The notes: generated by a model from the sequence alone, not told the origin. A stretch of DNA of 64,000 bases from Poriferisodalis sp965204125 (GCF_965204125.1 NZ_OZ241968.1:2604001-2668000), one strand, 5' to 3'. Numbered from the stretch's first letter, positions 1-14,751 are shown. Translations and numbers: made by a program.

Positions 1-761
<761 letters not shown>

Positions 762-765
<4 letters not shown>

Positions 766-1529
766 CCCGCCTGGGGCAGCTGCGCAGCGAGACGCGTTTC
801 AACCTGCTGGGCTTCCGGCGCAGCCCGGCGGCCACCTTCTTCACGGTGGTCCTGCCGATCATCTTCCTGGTGATCTTCACCTCGATCTTCGGCAACGAGA
901 TCATCAGCTCGACCGGAGCGCGGGTCGCAACGGTGTACGTCCCGGGGATCCTGGCGCTCGCGCTGGTGTCGGCGAACTTCATGAACGCGGCCATCGTCAC
1001 GGTCATCCGGCGCGAGAGCGGCGTGCTCAAAGCCATGCGGGCGACGCCGCTGCCGCCGTGGGTCTATGTGGGCGGGCAGGTCGCCGCATCGTTGGTGCTG
1101 ACCGTATTCATGACAGCGCTGGTGATCGGCATCGGCTGGCTCGGCTACAGCGTCGAGGTCCAGCCGGGTGCCGTGCCGAGCCTGCTCATCACGCTCGGGG
1201 TGGGCGCCGCGGCGTTCTCGGCCTTGGGGCTCGCCATCACATGCGTGTGCCCCAGCGAGCAGGCAGCTCCGGCGATCACGAACATGTGCGTGCTGCCGCT
1301 GTACTTCGTTTCCGACGTGTTCATCCCGTCGGACGGGGCACCGCGCTGGATGACCCTCATCGGTGACGTGTTCCCCATCAAGCACCTGGCTGTTGCGCTA
1401 GGACGCACCTTCGACCCATTCAGCGAAGGCGTGCCGATGCCGGCGTGGCACTGGTTGGTCCTCGGGGTGTGGGGCGTGTTCGGGGTGCTGGTCACCGTGC
1501 GCTTCTTCCGCTGGACGCCTCGCAACTAG
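762..1529 (+). CDS. ABC-2 type transporter permease
   Basis: Membrane subunit partnering the preceding ATPase. The 255-residue protein has about six hydrophobic segments: one near residues 25-45 (FFTVVLPIIFLVIF), others around 55-80, 105-130, 140-165, 170-190 and a C-terminal one (WLVLGVWGVFGVLVTV). This is the usual ABC-2 layout. A conserved-looking stretch before the last helix (FPIKHLAVALGRTFDP) matches the family. The ATG overlaps the ATPase stop by four bases. Substrate unknown; a multidrug, antibiotic or lipid exporter is equally possible. Confidence 0.9.
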
Positions 1530-1570
1530 CCAGGGGTCTCGCGGCGCTGGCTGTCCGGCAGACTGGCGGT

Positions 1571-2842
1571 GTGGACGTGCTGGCCGACCTTGAGGCGCGT
1601 GGACTGATCCATCAGACAACGGACCGCCGGGCGCTCGCGCAGCGCCTGGAGTCCGGACCGATCACGGTGTATTGCGGCTTCGACCCCACCGCCGCGAGCC
1701 TTCATGTGGGCAATCTCATGGGGCTGCTGACGCTCCGGCGGCTGCAGCTAGGAGGGCATCGCCCCATCGCGCTGGCCGGAGGCGCAACGGGCATGGTCGG
1801 TGATCCCAGCGGACGCTCGACCGAGCGAAACCTGCTCGATGATGACGCACTGGCCAGCAATCTCGAGGGAATCGTGCCGCAGCTGCGCCAGTTCCTCGAC
1901 TTCGATGACGGGCCCTGCTCGGCGCGGCTCTTGGACAACCGTGCGTGGACCGTCGGCGTCGGCGTCCTCGACTTCCTGCGAGACGTCGGCAAGCACGTCA
2001 CCGTGCAGCAGATGGTGGGCAAGGAATCGGTCCGCAACCGCCTCGACGAGGGCGATGGGCTGTCCTACACCGAATTCAGCTACATGCTGCTGCAGGCGTA
2101 CGACTACTTGTGGCTGGCGGAAAACGTCGAGTGCGAACTGCAGGTCGGCGGCTCGGACCAGTGGGGCAACATCGTGCTCGGCATCGACCTGATCCGCCGC
2201 CGGCTGGGACTCGCTGCGCACGCGCTGACCTGGCCGTTGCTCGCGCGCAGCGACGGCACCAAGTACGGCAAGACGGCGGGCGGCGAGACGCTGTGGCTCA
2301 GCGCCGAGGCCATGAGTCCGTACCGCTTCTACCAAGCGTGGATCGGCGTCGACGATGTCGACGTCAGAAAGCTGTTAGCGCAGCTCACGTTCCTCGACAT
2401 GGCCGAAGTGGCCGAGATAGCTGCTGCACACGAGGCCGATCCCTCACGGCGAGAGGGTCAGCGGCGTCTCGCGGCCGAGATCACGGGCATCGTGCATGGC
2501 GACGCAGCGGCCGCGGCTGCAGCCGGTGCCAGCGAGGTGCTGTTCGGCGGGACGGCGTCGCTGAGCGAGGTGTCGGCGCCTGCGCTGGCGTTCGTGGCCA
2601 CGGAAGTTCCCTCGGCCCCGCTGCGGGCGCTCGATGCGTCTGTCGTGGATGTGCTGGTCGATGCCGAATTGGCCCAGAGCCGCAGCGAAGCGCGCAGGGC
2701 ATTGGCCGAGGGCAGCGTGTACATCAACGGGGATCGCACCAGTGATCCCGACCGTCTCATCGGCGCGAACGACCTGCTGTACGGCCGCTATGTGCTGCTG
2801 CGGCGCGGCAAGAAGCGCTGGCATGTCGCGACTGCTCCCTGA
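1571..2842 (+). CDS. tyrS: tyrosyl-tRNA synthetase
   Basis: Class I aminoacyl-tRNA synthetase charging tRNA-Tyr in the cytoplasm. The HIGH-type motif appears as HVGN after YCGFDPTAASL, and the KMSKS equivalent as KYGKT, the usual bacterial TyrRS variant (KFGKT in E. coli). The dimer-interface and tRNA-recognition part follows, with an S4 RNA-binding domain in the last 70 residues (AELAQSRSEARRALAEG). The GTG at 1571 gives 423 residues, the normal family length; the frame stays open upstream but that part overlaps the ABC permease. It lies 41 bases after the permease and just upstream of the rRNA operon. Confidence 0.96.
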   Translation: MDVLADLEARGLIHQTTDRRALAQRLESGPITVYCGFDPTAASLHVGNLMGLLTLRRLQLGGHRPIALAGGATGMVGDPSGRSTERNLLDDDALASNLEGIVPQLRQFLDFDDGPCSARLLDNRAWTVGVGVLDFLRDVGKHVTVQQMVGKESVRNRLDEGDGLSYTEFSYMLLQAYDYLWLAENVECELQVGGSDQWGNIVLGIDLIRRRLGLAAHALTWPLLARSDGTKYGKTAGGETLWLSAEAMSPYRFYQAWIGVDDVDVRKLLAQLTFLDMAEVAEIAAAHEADPSRREGQRRLAAEITGIVHGDAAAAAAAGASEVLFGGTASLSEVSAPALAFVATEVPSAPLRALDASVVDVLVDAELAQSRSEARRALAEGSVYINGDRTSDPDRLIGANDLLYGRYVLLRRGKKRWHVATAP

Positions 2843-2880
2843 ATCCTGCGCGATCGCGCCAAATCTGCTGCTGAGGGTGG

Positions 2881-2909
2881 TTGCGGAGGTGGGTCGGCCG
2901 CTGTAGTCT
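2881..2909 (+). promoter_or_regulatory. candidate rRNA operon promoter
   Basis: TTGCGG (2881-2886), a 17-base spacer and TAGTCT (2904-2909) form a good sigma-70-type promoter 39 bases after the tyrS stop. Transcription would start near 2916 and run through a leader of about 420 bases to the 16S gene. No second promoter of this quality was seen in 2916-3333. Confidence 0.55.
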
Positions 2910-3333
2910 CGTGCGTCCCCCTCAGGGGCGGAAATGCCGTCCAGAGGGGTCCGACACCTCCGGCGGCGTCACCCGCAGCACTCCTTTGCAGAGGGCAGCG
3001 GCAGGCGCCGATCGAGTGTCAGCTGCCGGCGGATTCGCCTCAGCAGCGCTCCTTGACAACAGAACAGAGGACGAAAACGCCAGTGCGGGCGATCGGCTGC
3101 TGGATTCCAGCCGCTGGTCGAACCACACAGCCGGTCCGCGGTCAACCCATGACCGAGGACCAACTTGTTCGTGCCGTCTCATCGGGCTCGCCTCGTGCGA
3201 ATCCACATGCGACGGTGCACCAATTCCAGCCAGTCGCCGCAGGAAGAGGGATGTCCCTCGGATCGTGGCACAGGCTCTTCGATCGTGCCTGCGATCGACC
3301 GCGGCTCTGCCGTACGACATCGCGGGCTTGATC
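2910..3333 (+). other. 16S rRNA leader region (no protein gene)
   Basis: This 424-base stretch between the candidate promoter and the 16S gene is read as transcribed leader. Several frames are open across it, but none resembles a protein. It contains a boxA-like sequence (GCTCCTTGACAACA, about 3048-3061), the type of element used for rRNA antitermination, embedded in the 5' arm of the 16S processing stem at 3043-3074. I see no other defined element. Confidence 0.6.
3043..3074 (+). repeat. 5' arm of 16S rRNA processing stem, containing boxA-like element
   Basis: The 32 bases here are the reverse complement of 4979-5010 in the spacer at 29 of 32 positions, one of the rest being a G-U wobble. 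Paired, they loop out the whole 16S precursor, the classical RNase III substrate. The arm includes CTCCTTGACAAC, which resembles the actinobacterial boxA. Function is inferred from position and complementarity. Confidence 0.8.
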
Positions 3334-4859
<1,526 letters not shown>

Positions 4860-4978
4860 AGTCACCTCCGAGAATGAGACCACCGTGGTCTCAGATCTCA
4901 GACGGAGATTCCCAGTTGGAGCACTGGTGCTGTCTGTGTTTGATTGCTGAAGTCTTGCTTCAGCCGGCACAAACCAGC

Positions 4979-5010
4979 TCGTCCTCTGTTCTGCTGCCAG
5001 GGAGCGCTGC
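4979..5010 (+). repeat. 3' arm of 16S rRNA processing stem
   Basis: Reverse complement of leader positions 3043-3074 at 29 of 32 positions. The resulting duplex brackets the 16S gene and is the expected RNase III cleavage site releasing pre-16S. Confidence 0.8.
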
Positions 5011-5041
5011 GTCGCGCCTTGACGCCGCAGCTCTCTGATAA

Positions 5042-5061
5042 CTGCATAGCGATGCACGAGC
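5042..5061 (+). repeat. 5' arm of 23S rRNA processing stem
   Basis: CTGCATAGCGATGCACGAGC is nearly the reverse complement of 8260-8278, with 13 contiguous complementary bases plus the outer CTGCA. Together the two arms enclose the 23S gene, as expected for RNase III processing. Confidence 0.75.
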
Positions 5062-5136
5062 ATCAAAATCCTCTGTGACTGTCACACTTGAGACCGTGGC
5101 AGAGGAGATTTGATTCTTCGAGACTGAGTATCGATA

Positions 5137-8220
<3,084 letters not shown>

Positions 8221-8259
8221 GTACTCAGCCTTGAGGAAGCGCACCCGAGTGTGTGCGCT

Positions 8260-8278
8260 GCTCGTGCATCGCGTGCAG
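8260..8278 (+). repeat. 3' arm of 23S rRNA processing stem
   Basis: GCTCGTGCATCGCGTGCAG pairs with 5042-5061 in the 16S-23S spacer. It lies between the 23S and 5S genes, where RNase III would free the pre-23S. Confidence 0.75.
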
Positions 8279-8297
8279 GAGTCTGCACCGGCAGATC

Positions 8298-8413
<116 letters not shown>

Positions 8414-8418
8414 ACCCT

Positions 8419-8450
8419 GAACCCCCGTCGTGTTAGCGGCGGGGGTTCTT
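8419..8450 (+). terminator. rRNA operon terminator
   Basis: A 12-pair stem (8419-8430 with 8437-8448, one G-U pair), a six-base loop TGTTAG and a short T-rich tail (TTCTT) come just after the 5S gene. The tail is poor in T, so termination may rely mainly on the very stable stem. Confidence 0.75.
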
Positions 8451-8476
8451 CGCGCTTGCGGGCCTACCCTCGGGGG

Positions 8477-9541
8477 GTGACGCAGAACCGGCGCCCGCCT
8501 CGCAAGCCGACACACGGGCGACCCGATCGCGGCCGTGGCCAGCGGCAGGATCGGAGCCGTCGCGGTCAGCCTGATCGCGCTCCCCGGGGCCGTTCTGATG
8601 GCGATGATCAACAGCGCCGCACCCGCGGTCGGCGGCCCCAGCAGCGCCGCTCGGACGCTCCGCGGCGACCCGATAAGCCCGTCGACGAGGTGGCATCCCG
8701 GGCAGCTCGCCGCACCGACTGGGGTGGGGTGGCCCGCAAAGGCGCATCGGTGTTGCGGCCGATTCCCGGCGCCGACCGGGGTGACGCCTACGCGGCAAAG
8801 GTGCCTGAACGCCAGAGCCCGCGACCTCAGCAGCCACCGCCGCCCGAGCGCGCCAAGCGTGCGCCGCAGGACGCGCCACGTCGTAGTCGCTCCAAGGTGC
8901 GACTTGAGGTTCCCCAGCTCGATCCGATCGGCGTGCGGGGCATGCCGTCCGCAGAACAGCAGCGACTGTCGCAGCGATTGCGAGAGGCAGGGGAGGACTT
9001 CCTCGCAGAGCGTTTCGGGGATGCCCTCACCACGCTGCGGCCGCTGGCGTCCCGGTATGCCGCGGTCGCCGAAGTGCAGGAGCTGTACGGCCTGACGCTT
9101 TACCGGCTCGGCCGCTGGACCGCCGCGTCGCACCGGCTCGAGCACTACGAGGCGCTCACCGGCGCCGTCGACCAGCTTCCGGTGCTGGCGGACTGCTATC
9201 GAGCGCTGGGTCGGCTCAATGACGTGCATGACGTGTGGGATCGGCTGAGGCATGCCGATCCTGATGCCCTGACCATCACCGAGGGCCGGATCGTGGCTGC
9301 GGGCGCGCTGGCTGACGAGGGTCGCCCTCGCGATGCCATCCGCCTGCTGGAAGCAGGCCCGCTGCGCCCCAAGCGTCCCAAGGAGCACCACCTCAGGCTC
9401 TGGTATGCGCTCGCCGACATGTACGACCGGGTCGGAGACCTCCAGCGGGCCCGGCGCGGATTCGCCCGGATCGCGGATGTCGAACCCGGCTTCGTGGACG
9501 TCGAGGATCGGCTTGCGGCGCTCGGCACCGAGGACGCCTGA
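8477..9541 (+). CDS. tetratricopeptide-repeat-like protein with basic N-terminus
   Basis: Protein of unknown exact role, 354 residues from the GTG at 8477. The first about 90 residues are low-complexity and rich in Arg, Pro, Gln and Asp (RGRGQRQDRSRRGQPDR), hence probably disordered and possibly nucleic-acid binding. From about residue 150 the sequence is helical, with TPR-like spacing (ALTTLRPLASRYAAVAEVQELYGLTLYRLGRW and similar blocks). A TPR protein also stands between tyrS and tlyA in M. tuberculosis, to my recollection (Rv1691). TACCCT at 8465-8470 ends six bases before the GTG, so the mRNA may be leaderless. The rRNA operon separates it from tyrS here. Confidence 0.8.
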   Translation: MTQNRRPPRKPTHGRPDRGRGQRQDRSRRGQPDRAPRGRSDGDDQQRRTRGRRPQQRRSDAPRRPDKPVDEVASRAARRTDWGGVARKGASVLRPIPGADRGDAYAAKVPERQSPRPQQPPPPERAKRAPQDAPRRSRSKVRLEVPQLDPIGVRGMPSAEQQRLSQRLREAGEDFLAERFGDALTTLRPLASRYAAVAEVQELYGLTLYRLGRWTAASHRLEHYEALTGAVDQLPVLADCYRALGRLNDVHDVWDRLRHADPDALTITEGRIVAAGALADEGRPRDAIRLLEAGPLRPKRPKEHHLRLWYALADMYDRVGDLQRARRGFARIADVEPGFVDVEDRLAALGTEDA

Positions 9542-9651
9542 GAAGCCGAGCCAGGATCAGTCTTCGCGCGGAGCCGCGCGGGTAGAGTGAATCCGTCATT
9601 CGGCGTGCGCCGCCCCCAGTACCAGCCCCCCCAAAACGGCGCCGTCAGATA

Positions 9652-10758
9652 ATGCGAGGCGAACCGTACATCGTGACCACCGACATTGTGCGCCTGCTGG
9701 GCGAGCAGGCCTCTTATCTGCTGGACCACAAGTGCGAAGGCATCGGGCGAGACCTGCTCACGCTGCCCGGGCCTGACTTTGTGACCGATGTCGTCGCCGG
9801 CACCGACCGTTCGCCGCAGGTCATGCGGAGCCTCCAGTCGCTGTTCGACCATGGCCGCCTCGGCGGCACCGGTTACGTTTCCATCCTTCCGGTGGATCAG
9901 GGAATCGAGCACTCGGGTGCTGCGTCGTTCGCGCCGAATCCGATCTACTTCGATCCGGCCTCCATCGTGGAGTTGGCGGTTGAGGGCGGCTGCAATGCCG
10001 TGGCCACGACATTCGGCGTGCTCGGAGCGGTTTCCCGCCGCTACGCCCATCGCATCCCGCTTATCGTCAAGATCAACCACAACGAGTTGTTGACCTACCC
10101 GGCCTCCTACGACCAGATCATGTTCGGCTCGGTTCAGCGAGCACATGAGCTCGGAGCTGCCGGCGTCGGCGCGACGATCTACTTCGGCTCGGCTGAGAGC
10201 GGCCGCCAGATCACCGAGGTGGCCGCGGCATTCGAGGAAGCGCACCGCCTCGGCATGTTCACCGTGCTGTGGTGTTACCTGCGCAACTCGGCCATCAACC
10301 AGTCGGCCGAAGGCGCCGACGGCGAGCCGACTCAGGTAGACAACCACGTGGCGGCCGACGCCACCGGACAGGCCAACCACATCGGCGTCACGATCGAGGC
10401 CGACATCATCAAGCAGAAGCTGCCCGAGCACAACGGCGCCTTCGTCTCGGTACCGGGCTTCGGCAAGACGCACGCTGCGGTGTACGACCAGCTCACGACG
10501 GACCATCCGGTGGACTTGTGCCGCTGGCAGGTGGCGAATTGCTATATGGGACGCGTTGGGCTCATCAACTCCGGCGGCGCCAGTTCGGGGGCCACCGACT
10601 TGGCCGAAGCCGTCACCACCGCAGTGGTCAACAAGCGAGCCGGCGGCATCGGGCTGATCTCAGGACGCAAGGCGTTTCAGCGGCCAATGGCCGAAGGCGT
10701 CGAACTGCTCGGCGCCATCCAGGACGTCTATCTGGACCAGGCGGTGACCATCGCCTGA
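9652..10758 (+). CDS. fbaB: class I fructose-bisphosphate aldolase (FbaB/DhnA type)
   Basis: Glycolytic and gluconeogenic enzyme cleaving fructose 1,6-bisphosphate through a Schiff base. The 368-residue sequence follows E. coli FbaB closely through its length: GRLGGTGYVSILPVDQGIEH, FGVLGAVSRRYAHRIPLIVK, GATIYFGSAESGRQI, TGQANHIGVTIEADI, ANCYMGRVGLINSGGA and a C-terminal IQDVYLDQAVTIA. The family length is about 350 residues. The ATG at 9652 is used; a GTG at 9673 is a possible alternative. The gene stands alone between the TPR protein and korA. It is not part of the conserved tyrS-tlyA order and so was probably inserted there. Confidence 0.93.
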   Translation: MRGEPYIVTTDIVRLLGEQASYLLDHKCEGIGRDLLTLPGPDFVTDVVAGTDRSPQVMRSLQSLFDHGRLGGTGYVSILPVDQGIEHSGAASFAPNPIYFDPASIVELAVEGGCNAVATTFGVLGAVSRRYAHRIPLIVKINHNELLTYPASYDQIMFGSVQRAHELGAAGVGATIYFGSAESGRQITEVAAAFEEAHRLGMFTVLWCYLRNSAINQSAEGADGEPTQVDNHVAADATGQANHIGVTIEADIIKQKLPEHNGAFVSVPGFGKTHAAVYDQLTTDHPVDLCRWQVANCYMGRVGLINSGGASSGATDLAEAVTTAVVNKRAGGIGLISGRKAFQRPMAEGVELLGAIQDVYLDQAVTIA

Positions 10759-10885
10759 GGCGTGATCCGACCCGGCTGCATTCACCCAGCCGCGGCTAGC
10801 GTGGTCGCCTGGAGCGACCGCAATTTCCCCAAGACCCACAACTGCGGGCCGCTTCCCGCCAGGAGTCCTTCCCCTAGGAGACACA

Positions 10886-12766
10886 GTGACCGATACCGCA
10901 TCGCGCGAATTGCCGCTGCAGGAGATCGACGAGGTCATCATTCGCTTCGCCGGCGACTCCGGCGACGGCATGCAGCTCACCGGTGACCAATTCACGAGCA
11001 TCTCCGCGGCGCTCGGCAACGATCTGTCCACGCTGCCCGAGTTCCCCGCCGAGATCCGCGCTCCGCAGGGAACGCTGGCCGGTGTCTCGGCCTTCCAGGT
11101 GCGCATCTCCGATTTCGACATCACCACCCCGGGTGATGCACCGACGGTGCTGGTGGCAATGAATCCGGCGGCGCTGAAGGCGCAGCTGCACAACCTCGCG
11201 CAGGGCGGCGCGCTGATCCTGAACACCGATGCCTTCAACGACCGCAATCTGGAGAAGGCCGGCTACTCCAGCAATCCGCTCGATGACGGCACCTTGGACG
11301 ACTACCGCTCGTACCCGGTGCCGATGAGCCAGATCACCCGGGACGCTGTGGCCGAGCACGGCGTGAAGCCGCGGGATGCGGAGCGTTCCAAGAACTTCTT
11401 CGCACTCGGTCTGATCTCGTGGATGTACACGCGGCCGGTCGAGCCGACGCTCGAGTTCATCAACACCAAGTTCCGGGGTCGCGAACAGGTCATCAACGCC
11501 AACACCGCAGCGTTCAAGGCCGGCTACAACTTCGGCGAGACAGCTGAGATCTTCGAGGCTCACTACGAGGTGAAGCCAGCCCCGCTGACACCTGGCGAAT
11601 ACACCAACGTGAACGGGAACACGGCGCTGGCTTGGGGCTGCGTCGTGGCAGGCCAGCTCGCGCGTTTGCCGGTGTTCCTCGGCTCGTACCCCATCACGCC
11701 GGCCTCGGACATCCTGCACGAGATGTCGCTCAAGAAGAACTTCGGCGTGCGGACGTTCCAAGCCGAAGACGAGATCGCTGCTGCTGCGTCGGCGGTGGGG
11801 GCAGCCTTCGGCGGAGCGCTGGCGTTTACTTCCACGTCGGGGCCCGGCTTGGCGCTGAAGGGTGAGACGCTCAGCCTCGCAGTGAGCCTCGAGCTCCCGA
11901 TGGTGGTGCTCGACATCCAGCGCGGCGGACCGTCAACGGGCTTGCCGACCAAGCCCGAGCAGGCAGACCTGATGATGGCCATGTACGGGCGTCATTCCGA
12001 GTCGCCGCTGCCGGTCGTGGCGCCGCGTAGTCCCGCGGACTGCTTCGACATCGCGATCGAGGCATCTCGCATCGCGCTGAAGTACCGGACACCCGTCATC
12101 GTGCTGTCCGACGGCTACCTGGCGAACAGCTCCGAGCCGTGGCTGCTGCCCGAGGTCGATGAGCTGCCCGACATCGGCGTCGATTTTGCAACGGAGTTCA
12201 ACGGCACCAACGAGGACGGCGACGGCATCTTCCTGCCGTATTTGCGGGATCCCGACACACTGGCTCGCCCGTGGGCCATTCCCGGCACGCCGGGCCTGAT
12301 GCACCGCGTCGGTGGCATCGAGAAAGAGGACGGCACCGGCAACATCTCCTACGAGCCTGAGAACCACCAGCTGATGGTCGATCTGCGACAGGCGAAGATC
12401 GACGGCGTCGATGTCCCTGATGTCGAAGTCGCTGGCGACGCAGACGCCGGTCTTGTGGTTCTGGGCTGGGGCTCCACGTGGGGCGCCATCGACGCGGCTG
12501 CGGGACGGCTGCGCGAGGACGGTTTCGAGGTGGCGCATGTGCACCTTCGGCACCTCAATCCGCTGCCCGCGAATCTCGGCGACGTGCTGCGTCGCTACCG
12601 GGCCGTGGTGTGTCCCGAGATGAACAAGGGGCAGCTGTGTGATCTGGTGCGGGCGAAGTACCTGATCGATGTCGAGCACATCGGCAAGATTGACGGCGTC
12701 CCGTTCACGACCGGCGAGGTGACCGCAGCTGTCCGCAAGCGCCTTGAGGAGCTGGCGGGCAGCTAG
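10886..12766 (+). CDS. korA: 2-oxoacid:ferredoxin oxidoreductase, fused gamma-alpha subunit
   Basis: With the next gene it forms a 2-oxoglutarate-type ferredoxin oxidoreductase, oxidatively decarboxylating a 2-oxoacid to acyl-CoA with ferredoxin as acceptor. The first about 200 residues are the gamma-type domain (FAGDSGDGMQLTGDQF). The alpha-type domain starts near residue 250 (GSYPITPASDILHEM, then the Glu-containing FQAEDEIAAAASAVGAAFGG). The fused gamma-alpha arrangement and 626-residue length are typical of actinobacterial KorA. The start is GTG at 10886, preceded by TAGGAG with a five-base spacer. No ferredoxin-like cysteine cluster is visible, so electrons probably pass directly to an external ferredoxin. 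2-Oxoglutarate is inferred from similarity to Mycobacterium KorAB. Confidence 0.93.
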   Translation: MTDTASRELPLQEIDEVIIRFAGDSGDGMQLTGDQFTSISAALGNDLSTLPEFPAEIRAPQGTLAGVSAFQVRISDFDITTPGDAPTVLVAMNPAALKAQLHNLAQGGALILNTDAFNDRNLEKAGYSSNPLDDGTLDDYRSYPVPMSQITRDAVAEHGVKPRDAERSKNFFALGLISWMYTRPVEPTLEFINTKFRGREQVINANTAAFKAGYNFGETAEIFEAHYEVKPAPLTPGEYTNVNGNTALAWGCVVAGQLARLPVFLGSYPITPASDILHEMSLKKNFGVRTFQAEDEIAAAASAVGAAFGGALAFTSTSGPGLALKGETLSLAVSLELPMVVLDIQRGGPSTGLPTKPEQADLMMAMYGRHSESPLPVVAPRSPADCFDIAIEASRIALKYRTPVIVLSDGYLANSSEPWLLPEVDELPDIGVDFATEFNGTNEDGDGIFLPYLRDPDTLARPWAIPGTPGLMHRVGGIEKEDGTGNISYEPENHQLMVDLRQAKIDGVDVPDVEVAGDADAGLVVLGWGSTWGAIDAAAGRLREDGFEVAHVHLRHLNPLPANLGDVLRRYRAVVCPEMNKGQLCDLVRAKYLIDVEHIGKIDGVPFTTGEVTAAVRKRLEELAGS

Positions 12767-12830
12767 GCGCCGACCAGACGATGATCAACGAATCCAAAAC
12801 CAGCGAGTACATACAGAGGCAAACAGCACG

Positions 12831-13850
12831 ATGACCGACACCTCGATCACGCCGACTACACAGCCCGGAGACTGGGCCTCCGACCAGGAGGTCCGCTGGT
12901 GCCCGGGTTGCGGCGACTACTCCATTCTCACGGCGATGCGGATGCTGATGCCGAGCCTCGGCACCGAACCGCACAACACGGTGTTCGTGTCGGGCATCGG
13001 CTGCGCTGCCCGGTTCCCCTACTACATGAACTCCTACGGCGTGCACGGCATCCATGGTCGAGCACCCGCAATCGCCACCGGCTTGGCGATGGCCCGGCCC
13101 GATCTCGACGTCTGGGTGATCGGCGGCGATGGCGACATGCTGTCGATCGGCGGCAATCACCTGATCCACGCTTTGCGCCGCAACGTCAAGATCAAGGTGC
13201 TGCTGTTCAACAACCAGATTTACGGCCTGACCAAGGGCCAGTTCAGCCCCACGAGCGAGATCGGCAAGGTCACCAAGAGCTCGCCGATGGGTTCGCTCGA
13301 CGCGCCGTTCAACCCGCTTGCCGTGGCGCTCGGCGCCGAGGCGTCGTTCGTGGCACGCACACACGACATGGACCGCCAGCACATGATGGACACGTTCCGG
13401 CGGGCGCACGAGCACGACGGCGCCGCGTTTGTGGAGGTGTTCCAGAACTGCAACGTCTTCAATGACGGCGCCTTCGAAGGGGTTACCAAGAAGCAGAACC
13501 GCGATGCCAACCTCATCCCGTTGGCGCACGGCGAGCCCATCCGCTTCGGCGCCGACGGCGAGTTCGGGGTCATCGACGAGTCGGGCTGCGCCCGGGTTGT
13601 CCACACAGCCGATGTGAGCACCGACGAATTGCTCACCCATGACGAGACGAAGCACGATCCCTCGACCGCATTCATGCTGGCTCGTCTCGCCCGAGGACCG
13701 TTTGAGCCCACGCCGGTCGGCGTGTTCCGCGCCGTGCGGCGCAGCGAGTACGCGATGGCCTCCACTCGACAGCTGGCAGCGGCCCAACAGAAGCAGGGCG
13801 CCGCCGACATTGCGCAGCTGCTGCGCTCGCGCGGCACCTGGTACGTCTGA
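12831..13850 (+). CDS. korB: 2-oxoacid:ferredoxin oxidoreductase, beta subunit
   Basis: Catalytic ThDP-binding subunit partnering the preceding gene. The CPGCGDYS motif (cysteines near residues 24 and 27) provides iron-sulfur ligands. The ThDP/Mg motif GGDGD lies near residues 97-101, followed by NNQIYGLTKGQ. The ATG at 12831 gives 339 residues; the frame is open further upstream, but that part overlaps korA and looks unlike protein. A weak AGAGG lies 11 bases before the start. The pair is probably one transcript, 64 bases apart. Confidence 0.94.
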   Translation: MTDTSITPTTQPGDWASDQEVRWCPGCGDYSILTAMRMLMPSLGTEPHNTVFVSGIGCAARFPYYMNSYGVHGIHGRAPAIATGLAMARPDLDVWVIGGDGDMLSIGGNHLIHALRRNVKIKVLLFNNQIYGLTKGQFSPTSEIGKVTKSSPMGSLDAPFNPLAVALGAEASFVARTHDMDRQHMMDTFRRAHEHDGAAFVEVFQNCNVFNDGAFEGVTKKQNRDANLIPLAHGEPIRFGADGEFGVIDESGCARVVHTADVSTDELLTHDETKHDPSTAFMLARLARGPFEPTPVGVFRAVRRSEYAMASTRQLAAAQQKQGAADIAQLLRSRGTWYV

Positions 13851-13914
13851 AGACACCTCCTTCGTCGCGTAAACCACTGCGGTGCGCCGCGGGCGCGCTG
13901 GTACTTTCGGCTGC

Positions 13915-14751
13915 ATGAACGCCGTCCGACGACGCTTGGACAACGAGCTCGTGCGGCGTTGCCTGGCCTCGTCTCGCGCGGCGGCCCAAGCTCTTATTTC
14001 GGACGGCCGGGTTCTCGTGGGCGGTTCGGTCGCGCAGAAAGCGTCTCGCATGGTGTCGGCTGCCGAGCCGGTAGAGCTCAGCGGTGAGCCGGCTCGGTTC
14101 GTGTCACGCGGCGGAGAGAAGCTGGACGCCGCGCTGGACGAATTCGGCGTCGCCGTGGCGGGGCGGTGCGCCGTCGATGTCGGCGCTTCGACGGGCGGTT
14201 TCACCGATTGCCTGCTGCAGCGGGGCGCGGCGGAAGTGGTTGCGATCGATGTCGGCTGGGGACAGCTCGATGCCCGCCTGCGGGCCGATTCCCGCGTCAC
14301 CGTGCGGGAACGGTGCAACGTGCGCCACGTTGGACCCTCCGACATCGGCGGCCCGGCGGACATCGTCACCGCCGACCTGTCGTTCATCTCGCTGCGGACG
14401 GTGATGGCGAACCTCGCGGCGTGCACGGTGCCCGGTGGCGAAGCAGTGCTGCTTGCCAAGCCGCAGTTCGAAGCCGGCCGGCGTGAGGCTTCACGCGGCA
14501 AGGGAGTTGTGCGCGACCCGGATGTGTGGCAGCGAGTGCTCACCGACGTGGCATCGAGCGCCTCCCGCCATGGTCTCGCACCCAGCGGTGTCGCCGCTTC
14601 GCGGTTGCGAGGGGCCGCAGGCAACGCCGAGTTCTTCTTGCACTGCCGTCGTCTAGAGGCTGAGCCGTCAGGCGAATTCGATCTTGACAGCGCCATCGAG
14701 ACTGCTATCGAGACGGCCCCCAGCGCTTCTTCTGAGGGGGCACCGGCATGA
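13915..14751 (+). CDS. tlyA: TlyA-family rRNA 2'-O-methyltransferase
   Basis: S-adenosylmethionine-dependent methyltransferase; in mycobacteria TlyA methylates 16S and 23S rRNA and affects capreomycin sensitivity. Residues about 5-65 form an S4 RNA-binding domain (RRLDNELVRRCLASSRAAAQ) and the rest an FtsJ-like fold with the SAM site VDVGASTGGFTDCLLQ. TADLSFISLR and LLAKPQFEAGR carry the expected Asp and Lys of the catalytic set. It is 278 residues long, against 268 in M. tuberculosis. TACTTT at 13902-13907 sits seven bases before the ATG, suggesting a leaderless start. It heads the nadK-recN-steA operon, as in other actinobacteria. Confidence 0.93.
   Translation: MNAVRRRLDNELVRRCLASSRAAAQALISDGRVLVGGSVAQKASRMVSAAEPVELSGEPARFVSRGGEKLDAALDEFGVAVAGRCAVDVGASTGGFTDCLLQRGAAEVVAIDVGWGQLDARLRADSRVTVRERCNVRHVGPSDIGGPADIVTADLSFISLRTVMANLAACTVPGGEAVLLAKPQFEAGRREASRGKGVVRDPDVWQRVLTDVASSASRHGLAPSGVAASRLRGAAGNAEFFLHCRRLEAEPSGEFDLDSAIETAIETAPSASSEGAPA

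Noticed and set aside
10773..10792. Terminator after the aldolase gene
   Set aside because: CGGCTG/CAGCCG can form a six-pair hairpin, but there is no T tract and the stem is short; not strong enough to call.
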